34,213 nt of DNA from the NCBI GenBank assembly GCA_009928665.1, contig SACF01000045.1, positions 1 to 34,213 of the forward strand. The letters are read 5' to 3'. The notes beneath the pieces were generated by a model that did not search any database, was not told the origin of the DNA, and was given only the letters and a program-made list of their open reading frames with translations. Source of the DNA: Alphaproteobacteria bacterium. GTDB taxonomy: Bacteria; Bacteroidota; Bacteroidia; Bacteroidales; FEN-979. Positions 25,764-34,099 of the stretch are shown in pieces (within the stretch, counting starts at the first letter, position 1; every line of letters begins with the position of its first letter). The position numbers were made by a program, and so were the translations under genes.

Positions 25764-26909
25764 TTACTCCTTCCTGAAGTACTGCTCCAGCATTTCCTGT
25801 GCAGCCGAGTAGGGATTCAGTAAACCGTTCCGGATCTCCTGGTCGATCCGGTGAAGCTTCGCGGAGATATCCTTCCGGGAAAAGAAATGCTGGTGCAGCC
25901 CAGCCTCAATGGTCTCCAACATGATCTGCTTGTTTTGCTCCATCCTCCGGCGGTGAAAAAAACCATTTTCCGTGGTGATCGCATAATAATCCATGATGAT
26001 CTCCCAGACATGGTCGATCCCGAACAGCGATTGGGCAGAGCAGATGTCGACCACCGGTTGCCATCCGCTTGAAGCCGGCGGGAAGAGGTGGAGTGCGTTG
26101 GCATACTCCACGCGGGCAGCTTTTGCCTTGTTCAGGTTATCGCCGTCGGCTTTGTTGATGAGGATCACGTCGGCCATCTCGATGATGCCACGCTTGATTC
26201 CCTGCAACTCATCGCCTGCGCCGGCCAACATGAGCAACAGGAAAAAATCGACCATCGAATGCACCGTAGTCTCCGATTGACCAACCCCCACGGTCTCCAC
26301 GAAGATGATGTCGAATCCTGCCGCTTCGCATAAAATGATGGTTTCGCGGGTCTTTCGCGCTACGCCGCCCAGTGAGCCGGCCGAGGGGGAGGGACGGATA
26401 AAGGCATTTGGTTCTGCAGAAAGCGCCTCCATCCGGGTTTTGTCGCCAAGGATGCTGCCTTTCGAACGCGTACTGCTCGGATCGATGGCAAGAACCGCAA
26501 GCTTATGTCCCTGACGCGTCAGGTAGGTGCCGAGCGCCTCGATGAAGGTACTCTTTCCCACACCGGGTACCCCGGTGATGCCGATACGGATACTTGACGG
26601 AGCGGAACAAATTGATTGATTGACCGATTTACTGATTGATTGATTGAATTCTGACTTTTGTTTTTTTTTCAGACAACCATCGATGATTTGCCGGGCTATC
26701 TCCTGGTCTTTCGGAAGCGAGCTCTCGATGAGTGTGATGGCTTTGCTCAGCAGGGTCCGGTTTCCCCCGAAGATCCCGTCGAGGTACTCCCCGGATGTAA
26801 GCGTCTTCGATTTTTTCGAATGCAGTCTTTTGACAAGTTCTGTATTGATCTGGGCAGGCTGTTCGACGCCTTCCATCACATTCAGGGCTGATTTGATCTT
26901 ATGCTCCAT
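25764..26909 (-). CDS. meaB: Methylmalonyl-CoA mutase-associated GTPase MeaB (ArgK family)
   Basis: 381 residues. The G domain is clear: P-loop GVPGVGKST at residues 113-121, AIDPSSTRSKGSILGDKTRM (family-specific), FVETVGVGQSE (switch region) and the base-specificity motif NKAD. A helical N-terminal segment (about 20-80) and a C-terminal helical tail are usual for MeaB. The protein guards and reloads B12 in methylmalonyl-CoA mutase, used in the succinate-propionate route; the mutase genes are not in the window. Residues 88-100 (FNQSISKSVNQSI), just before the G domain, are encoded by an ATTG tandem repeat, described separately. Convergent with the kinase gene, divergent from the serine hydrolase. 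Confidence 0.92.
   Translation of the reverse strand: MEHKIKSALNVMEGVEQPAQINTELVKRLHSKKSKTLTSGEYLDGIFGGNRTLLSKAITLIESSLPKDQEIARQIIDGCLKKKQKSEFNQSISKSVNQSICSAPSSIRIGITGVPGVGKSTFIEALGTYLTRQGHKLAVLAIDPSSTRSKGSILGDKTRMEALSAEPNAFIRPSPSAGSLGGVARKTRETIILCEAAGFDIIFVETVGVGQSETTVHSMVDFFLLLMLAGAGDELQGIKRGIIEMADVILINKADGDNLNKAKAARVEYANALHLFPPASSGWQPVVDICSAQSLFGIDHVWEIIMDYYAITTENGFFHRRRMEQNKQIMLETIEAGLHQHFFSRKDISAKLHRIDQEIRNGLLNPYSAAQEMLEQYFRKE
26611..26649. repeat. ATTG tetranucleotide repeat inside meaB
   Basis: On the plus strand ATTG units run from 26611, are interrupted in the middle by ACCGATTTACTG-like variants, and resume to 26649. It keeps the meaB frame open and encodes a low-complexity linker. 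Confidence 0.85.
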
Positions 26910-26937
26910 ATGCCCGTGGCTCCAAAGAAATCGATTT

Positions 26938-26945
26938 CAAAAGTA
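26938..26945 (-). promoter_or_regulatory. Candidate -7 element for meaB
   Basis: TACTTTTG on the minus strand matches TAnnTTTG and lies 28 nt upstream of the meaB start. It is the same octamer as the one before the glutamine synthetase gene. Confidence 0.45.
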
Positions 26946-26959
26946 AGTTAAAAATGAAC

Positions 26960-26977
26960 ATCCCGGGTGACCGGGAT
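26960..26977. promoter_or_regulatory. Perfect inverted repeat between divergent promoters
   Basis: ATCCCGG-GTGA-CCGGGAT, a 7-bp perfect dyad, sits between the meaB and serine hydrolase -7 elements. It could be an operator; no T-run follows it in either direction. Confidence 0.4.
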
Positions 26978-26996
26978 CATATCCGGTAATTTTTAT

Positions 26997-27004
26997 TAAT
27001 TTTG
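26997..27004 (+). promoter_or_regulatory. Candidate -7 element for the serine hydrolase gene
   Basis: TAATTTTG matches TAnnTTTG, 47 nt upstream of the ATG at 27052, inside the 13-mer TTAATTTTGAAGC shared with the TerC-gene promoter. Confidence 0.45.
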
Positions 27005-27051
27005 AAGCACTTGTACAACTCTTTTACTCGAATAACTAACCTTGCTGCCCT

Positions 27052-28086
27052 ATGAAACTGATCGGAATGAAATTCCGGAAAGCAGTTGCTGCTTCCATTC
27101 CCCTGCCCGTATTTCTTATTCTGGTGATCCTCTTGATCATCGTGTATTTCTGGAAAATGCACCCTGCTACTCAGGCCGGGCAACCGGATCCTGCCAAAAC
27201 CGGCGATGTCGTGGTGAATCGCCCTGGGATCCGGATGATCCGCAGTCACGACTTTGAATTGGTCAGCCCCGTGCTCTTTGCCGAAATTCCGGATGAATCG
27301 CCCGAATTCAAACAGTTGAAATGTCAGTTGAGCCTGATCACCAGTGAAAAGAAAAAGAATGGCGTACTGAATACAGCCGATATTTATATCCGGCGGCTAA
27401 ACACCGGGAAATGGATGAAGATGGGGGAGGGCCGGGAGTATCCTGCGGGCAGTTTGTTAAAGGTACCGATTCTGATGACCTGGTTGAAGATGGCTGAAAA
27501 AGAGCCCGGATTATTGCAAAAAAGATTGAATTTCGAGCAGCCGCCCGGCCAGATTCCCGATCAGTCCTTTACCGGAAAGTCGATTGTGGCGGGGAAGGAT
27601 TATACCGTCGCCGAGCTTCTTGAGTATCTCATTGTGGAATCCGACAACAACGCCACCTGGTTGCTGACCCGGAAAATGGATCTGAATATATTTCAGAAGC
27701 TCTTTACCGATCTTGGGTTGAGGAAGCCCGAATTGTCCGACGGGAACTATGCCATCAAGGCCCACGATTATTCTATGTTCATGGTCGTTTTATACAATGC
27801 ATCTTTTCTTTCGCCCGAACATTCGCAATATGCGTTGAAGCTTCTGTCAAAGAGTACATTCAAAAAAGGATTGGTGCGGAAGTTACCGGCCGGGGTCCTG
27901 GTGGCCCACAAGTTCGGTGAGCAGGGTACCGGGACCGACAGCGACCTGTCGGAATCGGCCGTTGTATATGCCGGGGGCCAGCCTTACCTGATCACCGTCA
28001 TGGCGCAGGGTGCGCATGTTGATTCATTAAGTGATTATCTGAGCGACATTTCGCTTGAAGTTTACCGGTCGATGGCGGCAGAATAG
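27052..28086 (+). CDS. Class-A beta-lactamase-like serine hydrolase, membrane-anchored
   Basis: 344 residues. A basic start and one hydrophobic helix (about 16-38, LPVFLILVILLIIVYFW) suggest an inner-membrane anchor with the domain in the periplasm. Motifs of the penicillin-binding/beta-lactamase fold are Ser134-x-x-Lys137 (GSLLKVP), Ser197-Asp198-Asn199 (ESDNNAT) and Lys287-Phe-Gly (AHKFGE) in place of the usual KTG. The family contains true class-A lactamases and many related hydrolases acting on peptidoglycan or unknown esters. The changed third motif, the absence of a clear omega-loop E-x-x-x-N and the anchor make beta-lactam resistance doubtful. Divergent from meaB; the ATG at 27070 is an alternative start that keeps the helix. 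Confidence 0.8.
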   Translation: MKLIGMKFRKAVAASIPLPVFLILVILLIIVYFWKMHPATQAGQPDPAKTGDVVVNRPGIRMIRSHDFELVSPVLFAEIPDESPEFKQLKCQLSLITSEKKKNGVLNTADIYIRRLNTGKWMKMGEGREYPAGSLLKVPILMTWLKMAEKEPGLLQKRLNFEQPPGQIPDQSFTGKSIVAGKDYTVAELLEYLIVESDNNATWLLTRKMDLNIFQKLFTDLGLRKPELSDGNYAIKAHDYSMFMVVLYNASFLSPEHSQYALKLLSKSTFKKGLVRKLPAGVLVAHKFGEQGTGTDSDLSESAVVYAGGQPYLITVMAQGAHVDSLSDYLSDISLEVYRSMAAE

Positions 28087-28103
28087 TATTTTTTCCGATT
28101 CAT

Positions 28104-28135
28104 TTTGAATATCCCGTCATATTTCTTTACCTTTG
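28104..28135 (+). promoter_or_regulatory. Promoter of tRNA-Lys
   Basis: TTTG at 28104-28107 and TACCTTTG at 28128-28135, 20 nt apart, match the Bacteroidetes consensus (TTTG ... TAnnTTTG) exactly. The mature tRNA begins 33 nt further on. Confidence 0.75.
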
Positions 28136-28168
28136 CACCCCGAAATCAATGCATTGTAGTTGATTCCC

Positions 28169-28241
28169 CTCTCCGTAGCTCAGTTGGTAGAGCAATTGAC
28201 TCTTAATCAATGGGTCGAAGGTTCGAGTCCTTCCGGGGAGA
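28169..28241 (+). tRNA. tRNA-Lys (anticodon CTT)
   Basis: 73-nt cloverleaf. The acceptor stem CTCTCCG pairs with CGGGGAG (one T-G pair); T8-A9 follow; the D arm is GCTC...GAGC; the anticodon arm ATTGA-CTCTTAA-TCAAT carries CTT; the T arm is GAAGG-TTCGAGT-CCTTC; the discriminator is A. The 3' CCA is not encoded. It reads the AAG lysine codon. A perfect promoter precedes it and a terminator follows 16 nt later. Confidence 0.97.
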
Positions 28242-28256
28242 CCCCAAATGACACTT

Positions 28257-28300
28257 AACCCTCAGTAAATCAATATGATAACGGAGGGTTTTTTCTTTTT
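28257..28300 (+). terminator. Rho-independent terminator after tRNA-Lys
   Basis: AACCCTC pairs with GAGGGTT (7 bp) around a 20-nt AT-rich loop, followed by a T-rich run (TTTTCTTTTT). Confidence 0.8.
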
Positions 28301-28444
28301 TTTCTCAGATTTTTCTCATAAGTCATCCCGTTTAGTCCGGTTTCATTCAGTTTAACATGGAATTTGAAGAATGGTTAACCGGTTATATTCGGTTGATTTC
28401 TGTTTAAAGGATCATGATCATAAAACCAATCGAAATCAATTTTT

Positions 28445-28453
28445 CGGGGAGAC
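28445..28453 (+). repeat. Short copy of the tRNA-Lys 3' end
   Basis: CGGGGAGAC repeats the last seven acceptor-stem bases plus the next two nt of the tRNA gene (28234-28242), 211 bp away; with flanking bases 12 of 14 positions agree. It could be an attachment-site scar or chance. Confidence 0.35.
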
Positions 28454-28461
28454 ACGCCTTT

Positions 28462-28683
28462 TTAAAACTTCTCTTTTTTTGTTTTATGTTTTTTCTTAGC
28501 CAGATCAAGATATGCTTTGCGTGCATTACGACGATATGTCCGGGGATTTTCAATATCCAATGTGGCACAGATGAGATCTATGATGCGTTCGCTTTCCTGC
28601 CGACTGTCTTTCTGGACCTTCATTTCAACGGGAGTTTTGAACTCCTCGATTAAAAGTTGTTTTTCCGATCTGTACCTTATCAT
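28462..28683 (-). pseudogene. Decayed transposase fragment (IS5/IS1182-like)
   Basis: A 73-codon frame in an otherwise gene-free, AT-rich stretch (28301-28892). The start, MIRYRSEKQLLIEEFKTP, resembles the N-terminus of IS5/IS1182-group transposases. Without a break it continues as VQKDSRQESERIIDLICATL and PRTYRRNARKAYLDLAKKKH, which resembles an internal segment of the same proteins. The intervening and C-terminal parts, including the DDE residues, are missing, so this looks like an internal-deletion remnant. I found no terminal inverted repeats. An intact small hypothetical gene is the alternative. The rest of the stretch holds only the short tRNA-end copy and the palindromic GGTTAACCGGTT at 28373-28384. 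Confidence 0.5.
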
Positions 28684-28892
28684 AACTGCAAGGATTATGA
28701 AGGTAAGTTACGAATAATATGCATTTTTTGTGCACTAAATTTATCATAAATTCTTAACATTCAAGTGTTTAAACCTTTTGCACCAGACCCTAAGTAATAA
28801 GAATTGGCATTACAATTATGATGGTCCTACAGAAATTTACAGGAAACTTTATACGAATAGTTATCCAAGTGTTTGATTTATCTCTCCACTTT

Positions 28893-31800
28893 TTACTGTT
28901 TGATGATCTTAGCAATTTCAGCCTTGTTACCATATATAACTCGGATAAAATAAATTCCTGATGGCCTGTCAGATAGTGAGAACTCATGTTTGCGTTCCCC
29001 GATAAGTGTTTCGGTAATTATTCTTTCACCCCAGATTCCATAAACATCTAATGTGATCTTATCCATTGTGGATTCACCGTTCATCTCAAGAATGAAGTTT
29101 CCAGTTGTAGGATTGGGGTATATCTTGAATGATGATTGTTCAATTACAATGGGAGTTTCGTCTGTTGTGGCAGTAATGAAGGGCATTGAAGGAGTCAAGC
29201 AATAAGGGCCAGATGGGGCAATGTAACCCAACATGTGGCCTCCGGATTGAATTACGGTAGTTGGCAGATACTTAATCTGCTGTCCTGCGATCATGGTTAC
29301 ATTGCTTCCGCTTTGAGCAGTAAATGTAGTTCCGTTTCCTGCTACTGTGATTGTCTGAAGTGCGTTATAACACTTTGTTTCACCATTTACAATATTCAAA
29401 TTCTGCAACCATTTATCTGATGGGACTGTAGCATAAATTTCAAAATTTCCATTGCTGAAATCATAAACATCATTGGTTGCAATACTTGTGATCATGATAC
29501 TGTAATCAAAAGCAAGTTGCAGATGTACGGGAATCAACCATGAGTAGTTCCCGTTTGATGGTGTCGTTGGCGATATTTGTTGAAGAAACACGCCTCCTTT
29601 GTACAGGTCAATTTTAACATTCTCAATAATATTATCAGCCCAGGTTATCGATTTTGTTGCTCCCAGTTGCCAGGTTTCGCCACCATTGGGGCTGATAACC
29701 GTGATCAGTGCAGTGGGTTGCCCCTGGTTCAAAACAAATGGTATTGCATAAACCATACGTATTCCTCCGACATTCCAAGTTGCACCTTGCAGGGCATCCA
29801 TATAAGTTGTGGTTTTCAATACAAAATTCAACGTATATATGGCGGGACCGTTGTGGTCAAACACAAAATCCTGTTGAGGCATTACGTTATTTGTATTTGG
29901 TGGAATTGGAGTAGTATAAGGATACGTATCGTAAACAAGCCCGGATGCCCCTGGATGATTGTTCCATATCGACAAGTAACCAACTGTGGTGGTCAATTGG
30001 CCAAGCGTAGTATAAAATGTTTTGGTAGAGAGATTCTTGATCAACGGGATTATTTCAACAACCTCCCCCGGTTCTGCAATGTCATCATTGTCACCGTTAC
30101 TATCCGGAATTTCGTCATCATCTATGACAACCATGGCGAATTGCAGCAAAGGGATTTTAAATGTACTTGTCCATGGTCCGGCGTTAATAATCTGGTCAGA
30201 AATTGTCAAAGTAAATTCTATTTCTCCTACCCCTGTTATATCCTCATTAAAAACAATCTCAAATTCATCGACGGTCCATACCTTTGCGTTTTTATCAACA
30301 TTATTCAAGGTACCACTATTATCAGTAATTGTAACTTTATTGCTCGTGCTGCTAATAATTGCATTTAAAGTAGGTAGATTTTCCGCGAAAGTGTTTTCTG
30401 CCTGGAGCTTAAACCTGACCTTTTTTCCTGGCCCGATTAAATTTGCCGGATTTTCTGCACATGGAGTAACATTCTGATAAAATTCAATACGGCTATATTT
30501 TACTGCAGTGGCTGCTGATGTGATATGGGTCATTGCTGGCGATTGCGTTTGTCCATTTAGAAGGGTAAATGGGGCGCCGAATTTCATCAATACCCCACCA
30601 TTATCCCATGCTGAGCCTTGTGCAGCATTGGCATACGCTGTTAGTTTCAGATTAAAATTAAGATCAGTATTGCTGACCCCGGTGTATTCCAAAACGTAAT
30701 CCTGTGCAGGACGTATATCCGTGACTCCGCTGATGATCTGCCCACTTGACAAGAAATTATATTGATAATTGTTCATTACCAACGTGTTTATTCCGGTGTG
30801 ATTATTCCAAATTGAAACACCGGATGACGAACTTGTTAATAATCCATTGACTGCATAGAACTTGGTAACGCTTTTATTTTTCACCAATGGCAAAATTTCA
30901 ATGGTTTCATTGGTCTGAACGATCTTGTTATTGTTTCCCTGGCTGTCCTTAAAATTGTCATCATCAAGGTATACATTTGAAATCTGCAAGAATGGGATGC
31001 TGAATTGGCTGTTCCACTGAACTGTGTTGACAATCTCATCACGCATATTGAGCAGGAAAAACAGTTCTGCATTTGGTGGCAGGTTGGGTGAAATCAGGAC
31101 CTCATAGTAGTCAAAGGACCATCCCTGCTGGCCCATAAGAATATTATTGAAGGTTCCTATGCTATCGAGAATGGTAATATATGGACTGGTTGTGCGGATA
31201 TACCCTTTAAGTGTCAGCAAGTTCTGCGTATAGTTATTGGTCACTCGCAGTTTGAAACGTACTTTTTTACCTGGCATAATTAAGTTTTCAGGATTTTCAG
31301 TATTGGGCGTTACATTTTGGTAAAACTCAATACGATTATATTTGACGGCATCGGCATAAGGACTCACATTAATTCTCACCTCGGAACTTGTACATTCTAC
31401 ACCACTTGCTATTCCATTACAAATTATATAATATGATTGTCCTATCGGAAATAATGGTGTATATATATTCCCGGTTTGGGGTGGAACAAATTGCTCATAA
31501 CTATTACCGGTAAACAAAGAATAATACCAATTGTATGAGGTTGCATTAATTAATGGGCCTGCGGTTAGCATATTTCCTTGTTGGCCTGCACAAATATTTT
31601 GAATTGCAGCTGGTGTTATTGCAAATGGGCTCACATTAACTCTAACCTCATTACTGGTAAATTGATAACCGTTTGCAATTGCCTTGCAAATAACATAATA
31701 GGTTTGGGGAATTCCCAAAAACGGAGTATAAGTATTTCCAGTTTGAGGAGGGTTAAATGCCTGGTAGTTATTTCCCGAAGTTAAAGTATAGTACCAGTTG

Positions 31801-33977
31801 TAGGATGTCGGATTGAACAAAGGCCCTGCTGTCAAGACATTTCCTTGCTGGCAATTACTGATGTTTTGTATTGCACCCGGCGTAATAGCATAAAGAGCCA
31901 CATTAATTTTAACCTCATTACTGGTAAATTCATAACCATTCGCAATTCCCTTGCAAATAACATAATAGGTTTGGGCAATTGGGGAGTATGGAGTATAGGT
32001 ATTCCCAGTTTGAGGTGGATTAAATGCCTGGTAGTTATTTCCCGAAGTTAAAGTGTAGTACCAGTTGTAGGATGTAGGATTGGTTAAAGGTTCTGCTGTC
32101 AAAATCGTTCCCTGTTGACCAACACTGATATTTTGAATTGTACTGGGTGTTATTGTAAATGGCTTTGATGCAGTGAATGCGACATCTTTCCCATAAAAAG
32201 TACCCATAGGATTTACAGATTTCACGCGGTAATGATATACAGTATTAGGAAACAATCCGCACAAATTTGCACTAACTGATACATTGTCCATTCCTGCAAT
32301 TATATTAGGTGTAGCGATCAATGAACTGCCATAAAAGTTAGTCACACCATATTCAAAACTAATCAAAGTGTTCTCCCCAATAGGATTTATAATTCCTTTT
32401 AATATGACTTCATTGGGGGTTATATTTGTTGGCTGTAAAGTAGCATTCATTGCAAATAGTAAATCATTTGAAAATTCAGAACCGGCGAAAACTTGGTCAA
32501 TTGCCTGAACACTGAAATAATATCCTCCAGGGATGGAGTCATTCCCTAAAAAAGGTAATTCGTTTGTAATTTGAACATTGCCCATTTGAACAACTCTGCG
32601 GTAACCTATATTCGGTCCCAAAAATTGTTGGCTGGCCATAGAAGGTTTTACGTAGTCTTTATTATTGAGTGTTCCTATCCGAACATTATAAGTAAGTGTA
32701 TTTTGAGGTGTTTCATTATCTATAGATTTATTCCATGTAAATGATGTTCCGTTAAAACTAACTCCAGATGGTGCCCATGGCTGAGTATTGAAAGCACCTC
32801 CTTCATTGCGGTAGATCTTCGCAATTGGATAAACTCCCCCACCACAAAGAGTTCCGGTCAACAATAGATCAAGATCGCCATCCCTATCATAATCTCCCCA
32901 GTTAATAGTGCCATCGGAAACACCTGCTAAGGGAATATTAGCTTGCCAGGTTAAAGAGTTAAGTGGATAATTATTTTTATATATTATTGCTATGTAACCA
33001 CAAGGCACAGGGACCTCAGAGGATGTTCCTTCTAAAGCAAGATCAAGATCTCCATCATTATCGTAATCCCCCCAGGCAACAGAACTAAAGTCCGCGCCAG
33101 CCAGTGTTATTCCTGATTGTTCAGTAAAACTGTTTACAGGATAATCGTTACGAAAAATTCTTGAACACCTTTCGGAAGGGTATGAATTGTTATCTCCCGT
33201 TACAGCGATATCCAGATCACCATCATTATCGTAATCCCCCCAGGCAGCAAAACCATTTGCAAGGCCAGTTATCGAAATAGCGCTCTGTTCTGTAAAACTG
33301 TTTTCGGGATAATTGTTTCGATAGATTTTTGTAAGCCCTGACCCGGACAATAAAATATCAAGGTCTCCATCACAATCATAATCCCCCCAGGCAGCAGAAC
33401 CTATATTAATGCCATATAATTGGATATTATTTTGAAGAGTAAAAGTATTATTAGGATAATCATTTCTATATACTCTTGAAATTGATGAACCCGTTAACAA
33501 AATATCCAGATCACCATCATTATCGTAATCCCCCCAGGCAACAGAACTGTAGCAAACCCCTTGTAAGGTGATATTATTTTGCTCAGTAAAACTATTCATC
33601 GGATAATTGTTGCGATAAATTTTTGCAATGTTAGTGCCACCAGTATTTCCAGTCAATAGAATATCAAGATCTCCATCATTATCGTAATCTCCCCAAGCTA
33701 CTGAACTATTATAGACACCTGTCAATGCTATCCCAACTTGTTCGGTAAAGTTATTATCCGGATAATTATTTTTAAATATTTTAGATACTTGACTTTTGAG
33801 CGAAACAGAATAACCTGATAGTAGAATATCAAGATCTCCATCATTATCGTAATCCCCCAAAGCTACTGAACTTTTATAGACACCTGTCAATGCTATCCCA
33901 ACCTGTTCTACAAAGGGTTGAGCTGTAACCGCAAGATTGAAAATCAAAAAACTGATCAAAAAACTACATGCTTTCAT
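28893..33977 (-). CDS. Giant repeat-built T9SS surface protein with VCBS/FG-GAP repeats
   Basis: 1694 residues from the ATG at 33977, which opens the signal peptide MKACSFLISFLIFNLAVTAQ; the frame is open to 34019 but those 14 residues look non-coding. In order: seven VCBS/FG-GAP-type repeats (nt 33910-32820), each with a calcium-loop-like GDYDNDGDLDILL; a fibronectin-like region; three Ig/PKD-like repeats with NWYYTL and ICKGIANGY spaced exactly 267 bp; two copies of a 281-residue unit beginning VKYxRIEFYQNVTP; a Kre9/KNH-like domain (SPNGGETWQLGATKSITW); the AGQQIKYLPTTVIQSGG domain also seen at 1656-4241; and a type-A T9SS sorting domain (IYPNPTTGNF...PSGIYFIRV). Likely a long calcium-stabilised adhesin. 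Base composition is visibly AT-richer than the genes to its left. Confidence 0.87.
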   Translation of the reverse strand: MKACSFLISFLIFNLAVTAQPFVEQVGIALTGVYKSSVALGDYDNDGDLDILLSGYSVSLKSQVSKIFKNNYPDNNFTEQVGIALTGVYNSSVAWGDYDNDGDLDILLTGNTGGTNIAKIYRNNYPMNSFTEQNNITLQGVCYSSVAWGDYDNDGDLDILLTGSSISRVYRNDYPNNTFTLQNNIQLYGINIGSAAWGDYDCDGDLDILLSGSGLTKIYRNNYPENSFTEQSAISITGLANGFAAWGDYDNDGDLDIAVTGDNNSYPSERCSRIFRNDYPVNSFTEQSGITLAGADFSSVAWGDYDNDGDLDLALEGTSSEVPVPCGYIAIIYKNNYPLNSLTWQANIPLAGVSDGTINWGDYDRDGDLDLLLTGTLCGGGVYPIAKIYRNEGGAFNTQPWAPSGVSFNGTSFTWNKSIDNETPQNTLTYNVRIGTLNNKDYVKPSMASQQFLGPNIGYRRVVQMGNVQITNELPFLGNDSIPGGYYFSVQAIDQVFAGSEFSNDLLFAMNATLQPTNITPNEVILKGIINPIGENTLISFEYGVTNFYGSSLIATPNIIAGMDNVSVSANLCGLFPNTVYHYRVKSVNPMGTFYGKDVAFTASKPFTITPSTIQNISVGQQGTILTAEPLTNPTSYNWYYTLTSGNNYQAFNPPQTGNTYTPYSPIAQTYYVICKGIANGYEFTSNEVKINVALYAITPGAIQNISNCQQGNVLTAGPLFNPTSYNWYYTLTSGNNYQAFNPPQTGNTYTPFLGIPQTYYVICKAIANGYQFTSNEVRVNVSPFAITPAAIQNICAGQQGNMLTAGPLINATSYNWYYSLFTGNSYEQFVPPQTGNIYTPLFPIGQSYYIICNGIASGVECTSSEVRINVSPYADAVKYNRIEFYQNVTPNTENPENLIMPGKKVRFKLRVTNNYTQNLLTLKGYIRTTSPYITILDSIGTFNNILMGQQGWSFDYYEVLISPNLPPNAELFFLLNMRDEIVNTVQWNSQFSIPFLQISNVYLDDDNFKDSQGNNNKIVQTNETIEILPLVKNKSVTKFYAVNGLLTSSSSGVSIWNNHTGINTLVMNNYQYNFLSSGQIISGVTDIRPAQDYVLEYTGVSNTDLNFNLKLTAYANAAQGSAWDNGGVLMKFGAPFTLLNGQTQSPAMTHITSAATAVKYSRIEFYQNVTPCAENPANLIGPGKKVRFKLQAENTFAENLPTLNAIISSTSNKVTITDNSGTLNNVDKNAKVWTVDEFEIVFNEDITGVGEIEFTLTISDQIINAGPWTSTFKIPLLQFAMVVIDDDEIPDSNGDNDDIAEPGEVVEIIPLIKNLSTKTFYTTLGQLTTTVGYLSIWNNHPGASGLVYDTYPYTTPIPPNTNNVMPQQDFVFDHNGPAIYTLNFVLKTTTYMDALQGATWNVGGIRMVYAIPFVLNQGQPTALITVISPNGGETWQLGATKSITWADNIIENVKIDLYKGGVFLQQISPTTPSNGNYSWLIPVHLQLAFDYSIMITSIATNDVYDFSNGNFEIYATVPSDKWLQNLNIVNGETKCYNALQTITVAGNGTTFTAQSGSNVTMIAGQQIKYLPTTVIQSGGHMLGYIAPSGPYCLTPSMPFITATTDETPIVIEQSSFKIYPNPTTGNFILEMNGESTMDKITLDVYGIWGERIITETLIGERKHEFSLSDRPSGIYFIRVIYGNKAEIAKIIKQ

Positions 33978-34099
33978 AACAAGGTTTTTTGTCAGGGTGA
34001 ATAATATGTAAATATACATGAAAACCTTTGTTTTTTAAAACAATACCCTGAAAAAATTTTTCCAGCTTTATAACAAGGAAAAACCTTATGAGAAGTCTA

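Noticed and set aside
28373..28384. Overlapping palindromes GGTTAACC/AACCGGTT as an insertion-sequence end or operator
   Set aside because: No matching inverted copy was found on the other side of the transposase remnant, and 8-nt palindromes arise often by chance.
29577..30368. 263-codon open frame antisense to the giant T9SS protein
   Set aside because: The minus-strand frame has clear repeats and domains; the plus-strand product is Cys- and Ile-rich low-quality sequence mirroring those repeats.
31350..32160. Regularly spaced repeats considered as a CRISPR array
   Set aside because: The repeat units are 267 bp and fully coding; there are no short repeats with unique spacers, and no cas genes.
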